Source: Nodularia sp034931045 | Lineage (GTDB): Bacteria > Cyanobacteriota > Cyanobacteriia > Cyanobacteriales > Nostocaceae | Length of the DNA stretch: 64,000 nt | Assembly (NCBI RefSeq): GCF_034931045.1 | Contig: NZ_JAYGHH010000025.1 | Location: forward strand, 1 to 64,000 | Reading direction: 5' to 3' | Shown: piece by piece, positions 24,766 to 33,350 of the stretch | Layout of the letters: each line of letters opens with the position of its first letter | Numbering within the stretch: position 1 is the first letter of the stretch | Position numbers and translations under genes: made by a program | The notes under the pieces: model-generated | The model's database searches: none | The model's input: only the letters and a program-made list of their open reading frames with translations | What the model was told of the DNA's origin: nothing

Positions 24766-27120
24766 ATGGCGAAGAAAATAGCACTACTGATAGGAATTAG
24801 TGAATATCAGCCAGGATTAGCACGGCTACCCAACGCTGTGAATGATGTTGAGGCAATGCAGCGAGTTTTGGTAGATTCAGAAAGAGGTGGTTTTGCAGAA
24901 GGGGATGTCACAGTGCTGAAAAATCCCCAACGGCAAGACATGGAAAATGCTATTTATCATTTGTACGCCAATCGTCAAAAAGATGACTTGGTGCTTTTTT
25001 ACTTTTCCGGTCATGGCGTGACAGTCGAAAATGGTGATTTTTACTTCTCTACTTCCATAACCCAGAAAAATCAAGGAAAATTAGTCCTCCCCACAGCCGT
25101 AGCAGCCAAAAGTGTACATGATTGGATGAACCAAAGCAAGTCTAAGCGACTAGTAGTCATTTTAGATTGCTGCTTTAGTGGTGCTTTTGCCAAGGGTTTG
25201 ACAGCTAAAGATAGTGGTGCTATTGACCTGCAACAGTACTTAGGAGGTGAAGGAAGGGCAATTCTCACAGCTTCCACCTCCACACAATACGCGTTTGAGT
25301 CTGATGGTTTAGACCTTTCGATTTATACCCATTATCTGGTAGAAGGGATATCGACAGGTGCAGCAGATCAAGATGGGGATGGTTTGATTGCAGTAGATGA
25401 GTTGCATCAGTATGCGAAAAGCAAGGTGCAAGAAGCATCCCCCGCTATGACACCAGAATTGTATCCCCATAAAGACGGTTATCGGATTTTTCTGGCGAAG
25501 TCGCCCAAAGATGACCCCAAGCTGAAGTATCGCCAGGAATTTGATATTATTGCCTTTGAAGATGAAGGAGAAATTTCTGAAATTAATCGCTTTTATCTTG
25601 ATGAGTTGTGGAATCAGTTGGGATTAACTCTTGACGAGGCTAATGGAATTGAGTTTGAGGTGCTGGAACCTTATCGTAAACGCCAGGAAAAATTGCAACG
25701 TTATGAGCAAGCGTTACAGCAGATTACAGAATATCCACTCAGCAACAAACACCGCAAGAGTTTAAAACGCTTACAAAATATCTTGAATCTGCGAGATCAA
25801 GATATAAAGACAATTGAACAACGCGTTTTAGCCCCAAAAGAAGCGAAATATCAGATCCAGCAAAAGGAAGCCCAAAGATTACGCCAAGAAAAACAAGAAA
25901 GAACTGAATATGAGGCTAAACTCTACCGTTATGAACAGGAATTATCTCAGGCAGTTAAAGTTGGGTATCCTCCAGATGAGTTTGTCCGTAATGGGTTGAA
26001 AAAGTTTCAGCAAGATTTAGGACTAAAGAATGAAGATGTAGCATCAATTGAACAACGAATATTTGCGCCAAAGCAAGTAGAATATGAACGCCAGCAACAG
26101 GAAGAGCAAAGATTAAGAGAAAAAGAACAACAGGAAAGAATTGAATATCAAAGACAACAAGAGGAAAAATTACGCCGACAACAAGCGGAAAGATTACTTC
26201 AAAAACAACGAGAAAGAGAATCATCTAAACCTCCTTCTCCCGCAAGTATTCAAACTCAGCCTTTTGAATTTGAAACGGCTACCATAACGGTAACAAGTCA
26301 AGGTTTTTTAGGGATAGGGAAAAGCTATGATATCAACCGCCGTCGGGGACGCGCCGAGTTTTTTACAGAAGACTTGGGTAATGGTGTAGTTATAGATATG
26401 GTGGCAATTCCTGGGGGTACATTTCTCATGGGTTCGCCAGAAAATGAGCCAAAACGACGTGACTCTGAAAGTCCCCAGCACAGCGTCACCATTCAACCCT
26501 TTTTTATGGGGAAATTTCCTGTTACTCAAGCGCAATGGGCAGCAGTTGCCGCTTTTGATAAAGTGAAGATTGATTTAAAATCCGACCCATCTTGTTTTAA
26601 AGGTGCTAATCGACCTGTTGAATATGTTTCTTGGAATGATGCAGTTGAGTTTTGCGCCCGACTATCTCAAAAGACTGGAAAAACCTATCGCTTACCCAGT
26701 GAAGCTGAATGGGAATATGCTTGTCGGGCGGGAACAACTACGCCGTTTTATTTTGGTGAGACAATTACCACAGACTTGGCTAATTACGACGGAAAATCCA
26801 CTTATGGTTCTGCACCAAAAGGTGAATATCGAGGGCAAACAACCGATGTGGGAAAATTTCCTGCCAACCCCTTTGGTTTATATGATATGTGTGGTAATAT
26901 ATGGGAATGGTGTCAGGATGAGTGGCACAAAAATTATAATAATGCACCCGCAGACGGAAGCGCTTGGTTAATTGATAATCAAAAACGTATGCTGCGCGGT
27001 GGTTCTTGGTTCAACAATCCTGCTATTTGCCGTTCGGCGTGTCGCGACTACGGTCTTGCGGGCAACAGCAACTTCAATGTCGGTTTTCGGGTTGCGTGTG
27101 CTGCTGCATGGACTCAGTAG
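24766..27120 (+). CDS. Caspase-like (C14) protease fused to a formylglycine-generating-enzyme/C-lectin domain
   Basis: 784 residues. Residues 1-250 are a caspase-fold protease with catalytic His83 (FSGHG) and Cys136 (DCCFSG), both intact. Residues 260-490 are charged and helical and carry two copies of a module of about 60 residues (first copy RYEQALQQITEYPL, ending TIEQRVLAPK; second copy RYEQELSQAVKVGYPP, ending SIEQRIFAPK), each followed by Gln/Glu-rich coiled coil. Residues 540-780 are an FGE-sulfatase (SUMF1-like) domain: IPGGTFLMGSPE, YRLPSEAEWEYACRAG, MCGNIWEWCQDEW, LRGGSW, GFRVAC. Likely an immune or death effector: the FGE part recognises a ligand and the protease cuts targets. The 3' end has the look of a retroelement-diversified region. 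Confidence 0.88.
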   Translation: MAKKIALLIGISEYQPGLARLPNAVNDVEAMQRVLVDSERGGFAEGDVTVLKNPQRQDMENAIYHLYANRQKDDLVLFYFSGHGVTVENGDFYFSTSITQKNQGKLVLPTAVAAKSVHDWMNQSKSKRLVVILDCCFSGAFAKGLTAKDSGAIDLQQYLGGEGRAILTASTSTQYAFESDGLDLSIYTHYLVEGISTGAADQDGDGLIAVDELHQYAKSKVQEASPAMTPELYPHKDGYRIFLAKSPKDDPKLKYRQEFDIIAFEDEGEISEINRFYLDELWNQLGLTLDEANGIEFEVLEPYRKRQEKLQRYEQALQQITEYPLSNKHRKSLKRLQNILNLRDQDIKTIEQRVLAPKEAKYQIQQKEAQRLRQEKQERTEYEAKLYRYEQELSQAVKVGYPPDEFVRNGLKKFQQDLGLKNEDVASIEQRIFAPKQVEYERQQQEEQRLREKEQQERIEYQRQQEEKLRRQQAERLLQKQRERESSKPPSPASIQTQPFEFETATITVTSQGFLGIGKSYDINRRRGRAEFFTEDLGNGVVIDMVAIPGGTFLMGSPENEPKRRDSESPQHSVTIQPFFMGKFPVTQAQWAAVAAFDKVKIDLKSDPSCFKGANRPVEYVSWNDAVEFCARLSQKTGKTYRLPSEAEWEYACRAGTTTPFYFGETITTDLANYDGKSTYGSAPKGEYRGQTTDVGKFPANPFGLYDMCGNIWEWCQDEWHKNYNNAPADGSAWLIDNQKRMLRGGSWFNNPAICRSACRDYGLAGNSNFNVGFRVACAAAWTQ
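26991..27107 (+). other. Putative DGR variable region in the FGE domain
   Basis: The last 40 codons of the caspase-FGE gene are GC-richer than the rest. Between the conserved LRGGSW and VGFRV, the non-conserved codons are TTC, AAC, AAT, GCT, ATT, TGT, GAC, TAC, GGT, CTT, GGC, AAC, AGC, AAC, TTC and AAT: all end in C or T. This is what adenine-directed mutation of AAC/AAT codons in a template repeat produces. FGE C-termini are known targets of diversity-generating retroelements in cyanobacteria. No reverse transcriptase or template repeat was seen in this window, so the element would act from elsewhere. Confidence 0.55.
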
Positions 27121-27178
27121 CCCTTTAGACTCTTTCCCTCTTGCCCTCTACACTATTTTCTTTTCCCTTCTTACCGTC

Positions 27179-27201
27179 TCGCGCTTGGCGCGATCAAATA
27201 T
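27179..27201 (+). terminator. Hairpin downstream of the variable region
   Basis: TCGCGC and GCGCGA arms with a 3-base loop (27179-27193), followed 6 bases later by a long T run. It can serve as a terminator of the EACC1-caspase operon. In characterised retroelements a GC-rich hairpin just after the variable region aids homing, so a dual role is possible. Confidence 0.6.
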
Positions 27202-27294
27202 TTTTTTTATTTTTGGATGAGTAATTAACATAATACATAATCCTAGTCATTTAATCAAGTGGTAAGTACCTCAAACTTAAAAAACGTAATACCC

Positions 27295-27327
27295 AGATCC
27301 CCGACTTCTTGAAGAAGTCGGGGATCT
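27295..27327. repeat. 33-base perfect palindrome, copy 1
   Basis: Arms AGATCCCCGACTTCTT and AAGAAGTCGGGGATCT around a central G. An identical copy is at 27937-27969, and a diverged copy at 52903-52933. The two identical copies flank the DUF29 gene. Confidence 0.95.
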
Positions 27328-27472
27328 ATATCGTCAAGGTTTTATGTTTAATTAGGTTGACCTACTTATTTGTATTTGTAAACAATGGCTAAAAAGTTAA
27401 GTCCTCCCAAGTCAGATATATATATTTGTACCCAAACAGAGGAGGAAACGCCATAAAATTCAGTGAAAAACT

Positions 27473-27910
27473 ATGAACCCAACCAGCCATGAAAATGATT
27501 TTTATGCTTGGACACAACAACAAGCGCATCTGTTGAGACAAAGACAAATACATCAATTAGATTGGCTAAAAATTGCTGAAGAAATCGAAGATATGGGACG
27601 GTCTGAAAAACGACAATTAGCCAGTAGATTAGAAATACTAATTATGCACTTACTTAAATGGCAATTTCAGCCTAATCTCCGTTCCCGCAGTTGGCAATTA
27701 ACCATCAAAGAACAACGTCTACGTTTAGAACAACTGCTGCAAGAAAATCCTAGTCTTCAATCCCATCTTACCGAAATTATAGACAAAGTTTATCCGTTGG
27801 CTACCATCAGCGCCGAAAAAGCAACAGGTTTATCTTTATTTCCGCAAACTTGTTGTTACAGCTTAACAGAAATTTTATCAGCCGATTTTTTTCCAGAATC
27901 AAATAATTGA
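27473..27910 (+). CDS. DUF29-family protein
   Basis: 145 residues, all helical. The signature of this cyanobacterial family is clear: DFYAWTQQQAHLLRQ at the start, LDWLKIAEEIEDMGRSEKRQ, then the Trp-rich LLKWQFQPNLRSRSW. DUF29 genes occur in many copies in cyanobacteria and have no known function. The protein is cytosolic. The gene sits alone between two identical 33-base palindromes (27295 and 27937), a layout that suggests mobility or shared transcription ends. Length is normal for the family. Confidence 0.85.
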   Translation: MNPTSHENDFYAWTQQQAHLLRQRQIHQLDWLKIAEEIEDMGRSEKRQLASRLEILIMHLLKWQFQPNLRSRSWQLTIKEQRLRLEQLLQENPSLQSHLTEIIDKVYPLATISAEKATGLSLFPQTCCYSLTEILSADFFPESNN

Positions 27911-27936
27911 AAAATATCAGCATATCAGTATTATAT

Positions 27937-27969
27937 AGATCCCCGACTTCTTGAAGAAGTCGGGGATCT
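27937..27969. repeat. 33-base perfect palindrome, copy 2
   Basis: Identical to the copy at 27295-27327. It lies between the convergent DUF29 and hemW genes and could end transcription from both sides. Confidence 0.95.
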
Positions 27970-27995
27970 GATCCTTAGCGAGGAAAGGTCGTTAG

Positions 27996-29177
27996 TTATC
28001 CCAACTTTTCAAACAAATCAGCCAAAACCACATTAGAAAACAAAAACCCTTGGGGATCAGATAAACGCAACCTTTCCCCAACCACTTCCGCCCAACCCTT
28101 TTCTAAATAAGGCTGTAAACATTGGTGAATCTCTTTTACCTTCCCTTCCCCAAACTTCTGTGCCAACATTGCCAAACTCACACCCTCAGCCAACCGCAAC
28201 CCCAACATTAAAGTTTCTAATAATACCTCTTCTGGTGGAGTCACTTCGCAATCAATTACACCCCCAGCTTTCACCCACTGGTAATACTCCTGAGTTTTGC
28301 GTGGACGAGTAAAGCGCTTGCCCTTGATATAACTCGCAGCACCCATGCCAAAAGCATAATAAGGGCGGTTTTCCCAATAGACTCGATTATGCTGACATTG
28401 ATGCCCAGGACGAGCATAATTAGAAATTTCGTAATGTTCATAACCAGCACTTGTCAAAACTTGCTGTGCTGTTTCGTACATTTTGACCGTGGTTTCATCC
28501 GTGGGTAAAGGCTGATCCCCTGGTTTGTAGTAACGACCAAAAGCCGTCCCAGCTTCTATGGTAAGGTCATAGATAGATATGTGAGTAGGCATTAACGTTA
28601 CTGCCTGCTTTAAAGAATCCTGCCATTGTTCCAAAGACTGATGCGGCAAACCTGAGATGAGGTCTAAGCTAAATTCGGCTATTTCTACTTGGTGAATTAA
28701 GTCCACAGATGTGAGAATATCTACAACAGAGTGCGATCGCCCCGCAAGCTGCAATAATTCCTGTTGAAACGCTTGTACACCCAAACTTACCCGATTTACG
28801 CCAACGCTACCATAGCCAGATAAATGTGCTAAATCAAACGTACCTGGGTCTACTTCCATAGAAATTTCTGCACCAGCAGCAATCCCAAAATGTTTTTCTA
28901 GGGTTGCCAATATCCGTTGTAACTGTTCTATAGATAGTAAAGAAGGAGTCCCACCACCAAAAAAAATTGTTTTCAGAGGTTCACCAGATGCAGCCGTCAT
29001 GGTAATTTCTTGGCATAGCACCTCTACATATTGAGAGATAGTACCAGATGTTTCACCCCGCAGGCGATCGCCCACCACAGAAACCGGGAAATCACAATAA
29101 AAACACCGCCGTCTGCAAAAGGGAATATGGACATATGCAGAACTGGGAACACCCGAAATATTAACTTTTTGACTCAT
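27996..29177 (-). CDS. hemW: HemW-type radical SAM heme chaperone
   Basis: 393 residues with the radical-SAM cluster motif CRRRCFYCDF (about 18-27), then IFFGGGTPSLL, GVNRVSLGVQAFQ and SLDLISGLPHQSLE, all typical of the HemN/HemW family. The first Cys motif CxxxCxxC lacks the extra Cys seen in true HemN coproporphyrinogen dehydrogenase, which fits HemW, a protein that binds and delivers heme. Earlier annotations call such genes oxygen-independent coproporphyrinogen oxidase. The true oxygen-dependent oxidase gene hemF is at 48.3 kb. It stands alone, with a divergent PIN-TRAM gene upstream. Confidence 0.88.
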   Translation of the reverse strand: MSQKVNISGVPSSAYVHIPFCRRRCFYCDFPVSVVGDRLRGETSGTISQYVEVLCQEITMTAASGEPLKTIFFGGGTPSLLSIEQLQRILATLEKHFGIAAGAEISMEVDPGTFDLAHLSGYGSVGVNRVSLGVQAFQQELLQLAGRSHSVVDILTSVDLIHQVEIAEFSLDLISGLPHQSLEQWQDSLKQAVTLMPTHISIYDLTIEAGTAFGRYYKPGDQPLPTDETTVKMYETAQQVLTSAGYEHYEISNYARPGHQCQHNRVYWENRPYYAFGMGAASYIKGKRFTRPRKTQEYYQWVKAGGVIDCEVTPPEEVLLETLMLGLRLAEGVSLAMLAQKFGEGKVKEIHQCLQPYLEKGWAEVVGERLRLSDPQGFLFSNVVLADLFEKLG

Positions 29178-29421
29178 TATGAGAAAGAATTAATTAATTT
29201 AACTAAAAATTCAAAACAGCGAAAACAAGCAGTTTTTTGCCAAAAATTTATCGTTTTACAACAAAATAATGAAAAATATTAAGAGAAAACACTTTAGTTA
29301 TAATATTTGCAGATATTCCCTGCTTCAACGCCTAGTGTAAGTCAATATTGATTAATCTCTCTTACCGATGAAAAATACTTGACTTTATAGGGTCAAACAA
29401 TCGCAGGAAAACAACAAAACT

Positions 29422-30498
29422 ATGCTTGATGCCATTATCATTATCTCATTCATCCTAGCTGCTGCGGGAATAGGGTTCTATAGCATTGAACTACTACCCG
29501 ATGGTTCCCTAGACACGGTAACAAATTTAGAAGCTTTACGCTTAGTTGTTGCCGTCTTTGCCGCTATTCTTGGCGGTGCAGTCGGGCTGAGTTTCCAAAC
29601 GTCATATCGACGCTTAGAAGCACAAGTCCGAGAAATGCCTCTAGAAATGATTTTAACTCGTGCCATTGGCTTGGTAATTGGGCTACTGTTAGCTAACTTA
29701 ATGCTGGCCCCATTATTCTTGCTACCTATCCCAACAGATTTTGGCTTTATTAAGCCACTGGTGGCAGTTGTCGGCAGTATTTTACTGGCGGTTACAGGGA
29801 TGAATTTGGCCGATACCCACGGACGGGGTTTATTGCGGTTCATTAATCCCAACACTGTAGAGACAATGGTAGTGGAAGGAACACTAAAACCTGCCAATAC
29901 CAAAGTTTTAGATACCAGTTGCATTATTGATGGTCGCATTGAAGCCTTACTAGAAACCGGATTTCTAGAAGGACAAATTTTAGTCCCACAGTTTGTCTTG
30001 CAGGAATTGCAGCAAGTAGCCGATGCCAGTAAAGACCAAAAGCGAGTACGGGGACGGCGGGGATTAGAGATTCTCAACCGGATAAAAAAAGATTATCCAG
30101 ACCGCATCTTGATTAACCCCGTTGATTACGAAGATACTGCCACGGTCGATGCCAAATTAGTCCGGTTTGCCCAAGAAATCAACGGGACACTGCTGACTAA
30201 TGATTACAATTTATCGAAAGTAGCCAGTGTGCAGAAAGTACCCGTTTTGAATGTCAATGACTTAGTTAATGCTGTGCGTTCTACTTACTTGCCTGGTGAT
30301 AATCTTGACCTAAAAATTCTCAAAGAAGGTAAAGAACCCAGTCAAGGAGTGGGCTACCTAGACGATGGCACAATGGTTGTGGTCGAGGAAGGTAGTAATT
30401 ATGTCGGTGGTGAACTCAGAGTAGTAGTTACGAGTGCTTTGCAAACATCCGCCGGACGAATGATTTTTGCTAAACCTCAAGCTTCGGCATTAGCGTGA
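29422..30498 (+). CDS. Membrane-anchored PIN-TRAM domain protein (YacL-like)
   Basis: 358 residues. Four hydrophobic segments fill the first about 125 residues. A PIN nuclease domain follows (about 165-285) with acidic metal-site residues in VLDTSCIIDGR, LQELQQVADAS and LLTNDYNL. A TRAM domain ends the protein (about 290-350), GVGYLDDGTMVVVEEG. The plan matches YacL-like proteins conserved in Gram-positives and cyanobacteria, thought to be membrane-bound ribonucleases. The substrate is unknown. A hairpin terminator follows at 30534. Confidence 0.88.
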   Translation: MLDAIIIISFILAAAGIGFYSIELLPDGSLDTVTNLEALRLVVAVFAAILGGAVGLSFQTSYRRLEAQVREMPLEMILTRAIGLVIGLLLANLMLAPLFLLPIPTDFGFIKPLVAVVGSILLAVTGMNLADTHGRGLLRFINPNTVETMVVEGTLKPANTKVLDTSCIIDGRIEALLETGFLEGQILVPQFVLQELQQVADASKDQKRVRGRRGLEILNRIKKDYPDRILINPVDYEDTATVDAKLVRFAQEINGTLLTNDYNLSKVASVQKVPVLNVNDLVNAVRSTYLPGDNLDLKILKEGKEPSQGVGYLDDGTMVVVEEGSNYVGGELRVVVTSALQTSAGRMIFAKPQASALA

Positions 30499-30533
30499 GG
30501 TAAATGTCAGGTGCAATTAGAGTTAAATTGTGC

Positions 30534-30565
30534 AATCGGTGTAGTCAATCTGCACCGATTTTGTT
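30534..30565 (+). terminator. Terminator-like hairpin after the PIN-TRAM gene
   Basis: Arms AATCGGTG (30534-30541) and CACCGATT (30553-30560), 11-base loop, followed by TTGTTT. It lies 36 bases after the stop codon. Confidence 0.65.
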
Positions 30566-30660
30566 TAGGGTGAAGTTGGAAAAAAATGGTAACTGGTGTA
30601 GTCAGAATAAATAATAACTAGATGATGAATCCAAAAGATTTGGATGATTTTTCATTTAAA

Positions 30661-30700
30661 GGGCAGGCAAGACTTGTACTGAGCTTGCCGAAGTATGCCC
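30661..30700 (-). terminator. Nested hairpin between convergent genes
   Basis: Outer arms GGGCA and TGCCC enclose inner arms GGCAAG and CTTGCC. It lies 10 bases beyond the stop of the minus-strand vWA gene. On the minus strand an A/T-rich stretch follows it, so it may end that operon. Confidence 0.4.
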
Positions 30701-30709
30701 ACCCTACGC

Positions 30710-32017
30710 TTAGGAATCTTGTAAAACAGTCTTTGATACCATCCTCGTTTTTTTGAGGTCTGCTTCCGAAAGTTGTTCCCCAGCTTGCAGACGTGTAGCG
30801 GAAGTTTGCAACACTGTGGCTGCACCTTGATCTCCTATTTGTAAGGCGGTTTTAGCAGCTGTTTGTAACATTGTCGCTGCACCGGCGCGATCGCCTTGTT
30901 GTAATTTTGTTTCGGCTAACTGAGTTTGTCGATACTTAGCTAATGTCAAAATAGACTGCTGCACTGAGGGATTGGGTGCAGGTCGATAGGGCTTGACCAC
31001 ATCTGCGTATATCGCTACCATTGGTGAAACTAATCCTTGTTGATTCACGGATGGATCATCGTAGCGAATTTGTAAATGTCCAATTACCTGTTTACCTTCT
31101 GGTAATTGTCCCAGATAAATATTAGCCAGAACCACTCGTTCCATATCTTGCATTAAATCACCCAAACGCACGGCAAAGCCTCCGTGAATTTCTGTTTCCA
31201 CTGGTAACTCAATGGTGTCTGGGGCAACTTGGGCAATGGGTTTAAATTCTGCTAGACGGACATCAGGAATAAAAGATAGCAACAGGTAGGCATTGGTGAG
31301 CCTCACAGACTGGATGCGCCGCAATAAATGGCGAAACTGGTCTAATGCTTGTTCAGGACGCTCAATGTGGGCTAGAGTGCCACCACCGGCATCAGCAATT
31401 TTTTCTAATAGATTCTGGTTCCAATCATTACCAAAACCCAAAGTATTGATCGTCAGGTTGATTTTAGTTGCTTTGTGGGCAAATTCTAGACAGCGCTTAT
31501 TGTCATCTTTGCCAATTTCAAATTTCCAAATCCGTAAACTGCTTTCACCATGACCATCTGTGAGTAAAAAGGCTTGGGAAACTGCACCTTTTGTCCCTTT
31601 CATCAGTTCTGTGATTCCTAGTTGTAAACCTTCAGCAATTGCCGTCCCACCACTAGCCTTGAGTTTCTTTTTAATCTGGGCTTTAATACCTTCGAGGTCT
31701 TGGACTTTCTGGTTAGGGATAATCACTTCTGCTTCCCCGGCAAAGGCTACAACCGAAATGCGGTCGCCGGAGGTGGGTGTTTCGCCATCACTTGGCTGTA
31801 GCCGATCTAATACTTGCTCTACAGCCTGAATGACTGTGGTGATAGGTTGACCATGCATGGAACCACTCTTATCTAAAATTAAGCATAAATTGAGTGGCAA
31901 ATGTTGATCAAATTCACCAGCGAGTGCAGAAATGGAAATAGATAGTTGACGTTGGTTGCTCGATTGAGCCGCATCAACATTAGTATCATTTAAGGCACAG
32001 AGCAGTTGAACTTTCAT
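30710..32017 (-). CDS. von Willebrand factor A domain protein (second of a tandem pair)
   Basis: 435 residues. A short conserved lead, MKVQLLCALNDTNVDAAQS, precedes a vWA domain (about 38-225) with an intact MIDAS metal site (DKSGSM). A beta-rich domain follows (about 235-345), then a C-terminal helical part rich in Ala and Gln (KLQQGDRAGAATMLQTAA), like a short TPR-type hairpin. No signal peptide, so cytosolic. Its start overlaps the stop of the upstream paralogue by ATGA. Proteins of this type often act as scaffolds or receptors in stress responses; the ligand is unknown. It has a Gly/Ser-rich insert near 75-150 absent from the paralogue. Confidence 0.85.
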   Translation of the reverse strand: MKVQLLCALNDTNVDAAQSSNQRQLSISISALAGEFDQHLPLNLCLILDKSGSMHGQPITTVIQAVEQVLDRLQPSDGETPTSGDRISVVAFAGEAEVIIPNQKVQDLEGIKAQIKKKLKASGGTAIAEGLQLGITELMKGTKGAVSQAFLLTDGHGESSLRIWKFEIGKDDNKRCLEFAHKATKINLTINTLGFGNDWNQNLLEKIADAGGGTLAHIERPEQALDQFRHLLRRIQSVRLTNAYLLLSFIPDVRLAEFKPIAQVAPDTIELPVETEIHGGFAVRLGDLMQDMERVVLANIYLGQLPEGKQVIGHLQIRYDDPSVNQQGLVSPMVAIYADVVKPYRPAPNPSVQQSILTLAKYRQTQLAETKLQQGDRAGAATMLQTAAKTALQIGDQGAATVLQTSATRLQAGEQLSEADLKKTRMVSKTVLQDS

Positions 32018-33270
32018 TGGTGAGGAGTATCTTGCAACACGGTTTTTGAGACAATTCTGGTTTTCTTGCGATCGCTATCAGATAAGTCACCACCAGATTG
32101 GAGTTGCGTGGCGGAAGTTTGTAACACCGTCGCCGCACCTTGATCCCCCATTTGCAAAGCAGTTTTTGCCGCAGTTTGGAGCATTGTTGCTGCACCGGCG
32201 CGATCGCCTTGTTGCAATTTTGCTTCAGCTAACTGGGTTTGGCGGTACTTGGCTAAGGCCAAAATAGACTTCTGCACACGAGTATCTATCTGTGGTTGGT
32301 AAACCCCACTCACATTGGCATAGACTGGGATATTTTCTGTAAATAAACCCATTTGATTTTGAGCCGGGTCATCGTAGCGAATTTGGACATTAGCGATCGC
32401 CTGTTTACCTTCTGGCAACTGTCCCAGATAAATATTAGCCAATATCACTCGTTCTGAATCTTTCATTAAATCTCCTAAACGCACCGCGAAGCGTCCATCT
32501 GCTTCTTGCTGTATGGGTAACTCAATGGTGTCTGGGGCAACCTGGGCAATGGGTTTGAGTTCTGCCAGGCGGATATGAGGTTTTAAAGACATGAGTAAAT
32601 AGGCATTGGTTAATGCCACCGTTTGGATGCGGCTGAACAGGCGATTAAACTCGTCTGCTGCTTGTTCCGGTTTTTGAATGTGGGACAGACTACCTAAGCC
32701 AGCATCAGCGATTTTTTCTAAAACATCCTGATTCCATTTGTCACCAAATCCTAACGTGTTCAACGTCAAATTATAGCCAGTGGCCAGTTGAGCAAACTTC
32801 AAACAACGTTGATTATCACCGTGTTCATTTTCGCCATCAGTTAATAAAAAGGCTTGAGAAACAGTTTCTTTTTTTCCCTTGGCTAATTCCTCAATTCCCA
32901 AACGTAAACCTTCATCAATTGCTGTCCCACCGTCGGCGGTGAGGCTGTTAATTTGTTTTTTAATTCTTTCTGGGTTGGCGATGCTTTGATTAGGGACTAA
33001 GACTTTGGCACGGTGATCAAAAGCTACAACACTGAGGCGATCGCCAGGCTTAAGTTTATCTACCAGACCAATAGCGGCTTGCTTCACAGTTTCTAAAGGC
33101 CGCCCGTGCATCGAACCACTATGATCGAGAATTAAACATAAATTCAGGGGAATATTGCGGTCTTGAATTTCCGCGATCGCCGAAATTGATATTGCCAACT
33201 GACGTTGACTGCTCGATTGATGCGCGTCCAAATTACCATCATTCAAGGTAGGCTGCAAATTGACCTTCAT
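32014..33270 (-). CDS. von Willebrand factor A domain protein (first of a tandem pair)
   Basis: 418 residues, same plan as the next gene: vWA domain with MIDAS motif DHSGSM near residue 48, a beta-rich middle, and the C-terminal repeat-like helical part (AKLQQGDRAGAATMLQTAA). The two proteins are nearly identical over parts of the C-terminal half and differ more around the MIDAS region, which fits a tandem duplication followed by divergence of the binding face. The ATGA overlap implies translational coupling and joint action, possibly as a heteromer. The promoter should be in the repeat-bearing spacer 33271-33518, shared with the divergent clpR. Confidence 0.85.
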   Translation of the reverse strand: MKVNLQPTLNDGNLDAHQSSSQRQLAISISAIAEIQDRNIPLNLCLILDHSGSMHGRPLETVKQAAIGLVDKLKPGDRLSVVAFDHRAKVLVPNQSIANPERIKKQINSLTADGGTAIDEGLRLGIEELAKGKKETVSQAFLLTDGENEHGDNQRCLKFAQLATGYNLTLNTLGFGDKWNQDVLEKIADAGLGSLSHIQKPEQAADEFNRLFSRIQTVALTNAYLLMSLKPHIRLAELKPIAQVAPDTIELPIQQEADGRFAVRLGDLMKDSERVILANIYLGQLPEGKQAIANVQIRYDDPAQNQMGLFTENIPVYANVSGVYQPQIDTRVQKSILALAKYRQTQLAEAKLQQGDRAGAATMLQTAAKTALQMGDQGAATVLQTSATQLQSGGDLSDSDRKKTRIVSKTVLQDTPHQ

Positions 33271-33350
33271 AACCGAAAATTCCTATTGAGCATATTTATA
33301 TAAATAACTTCAAAACGCCACGTCAGCACTACGGAAAAATTAGAGAGGAA

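Noticed and set aside
27473..27910. DUF29 gene as part of an insertion sequence because of flanking palindromes
   Set aside because: No transposase and no terminal inverted repeats in IS layout; a related palindrome also sits between convergent genes at 52903, so termination is a simpler role.
24372..29200. A reverse transcriptase or template repeat close to the candidate variable region
   Set aside because: None seen; genes around are DUF29, HemW and Tab2. A retroelement acting here would have to be elsewhere in the genome.
29478..30077. 199-codon minus-strand frame opposite the PIN-TRAM gene
   Set aside because: Plus-strand frame has clear PIN and TRAM motifs; the opposite frame is Ser/Thr/Lys-rich antisense noise.
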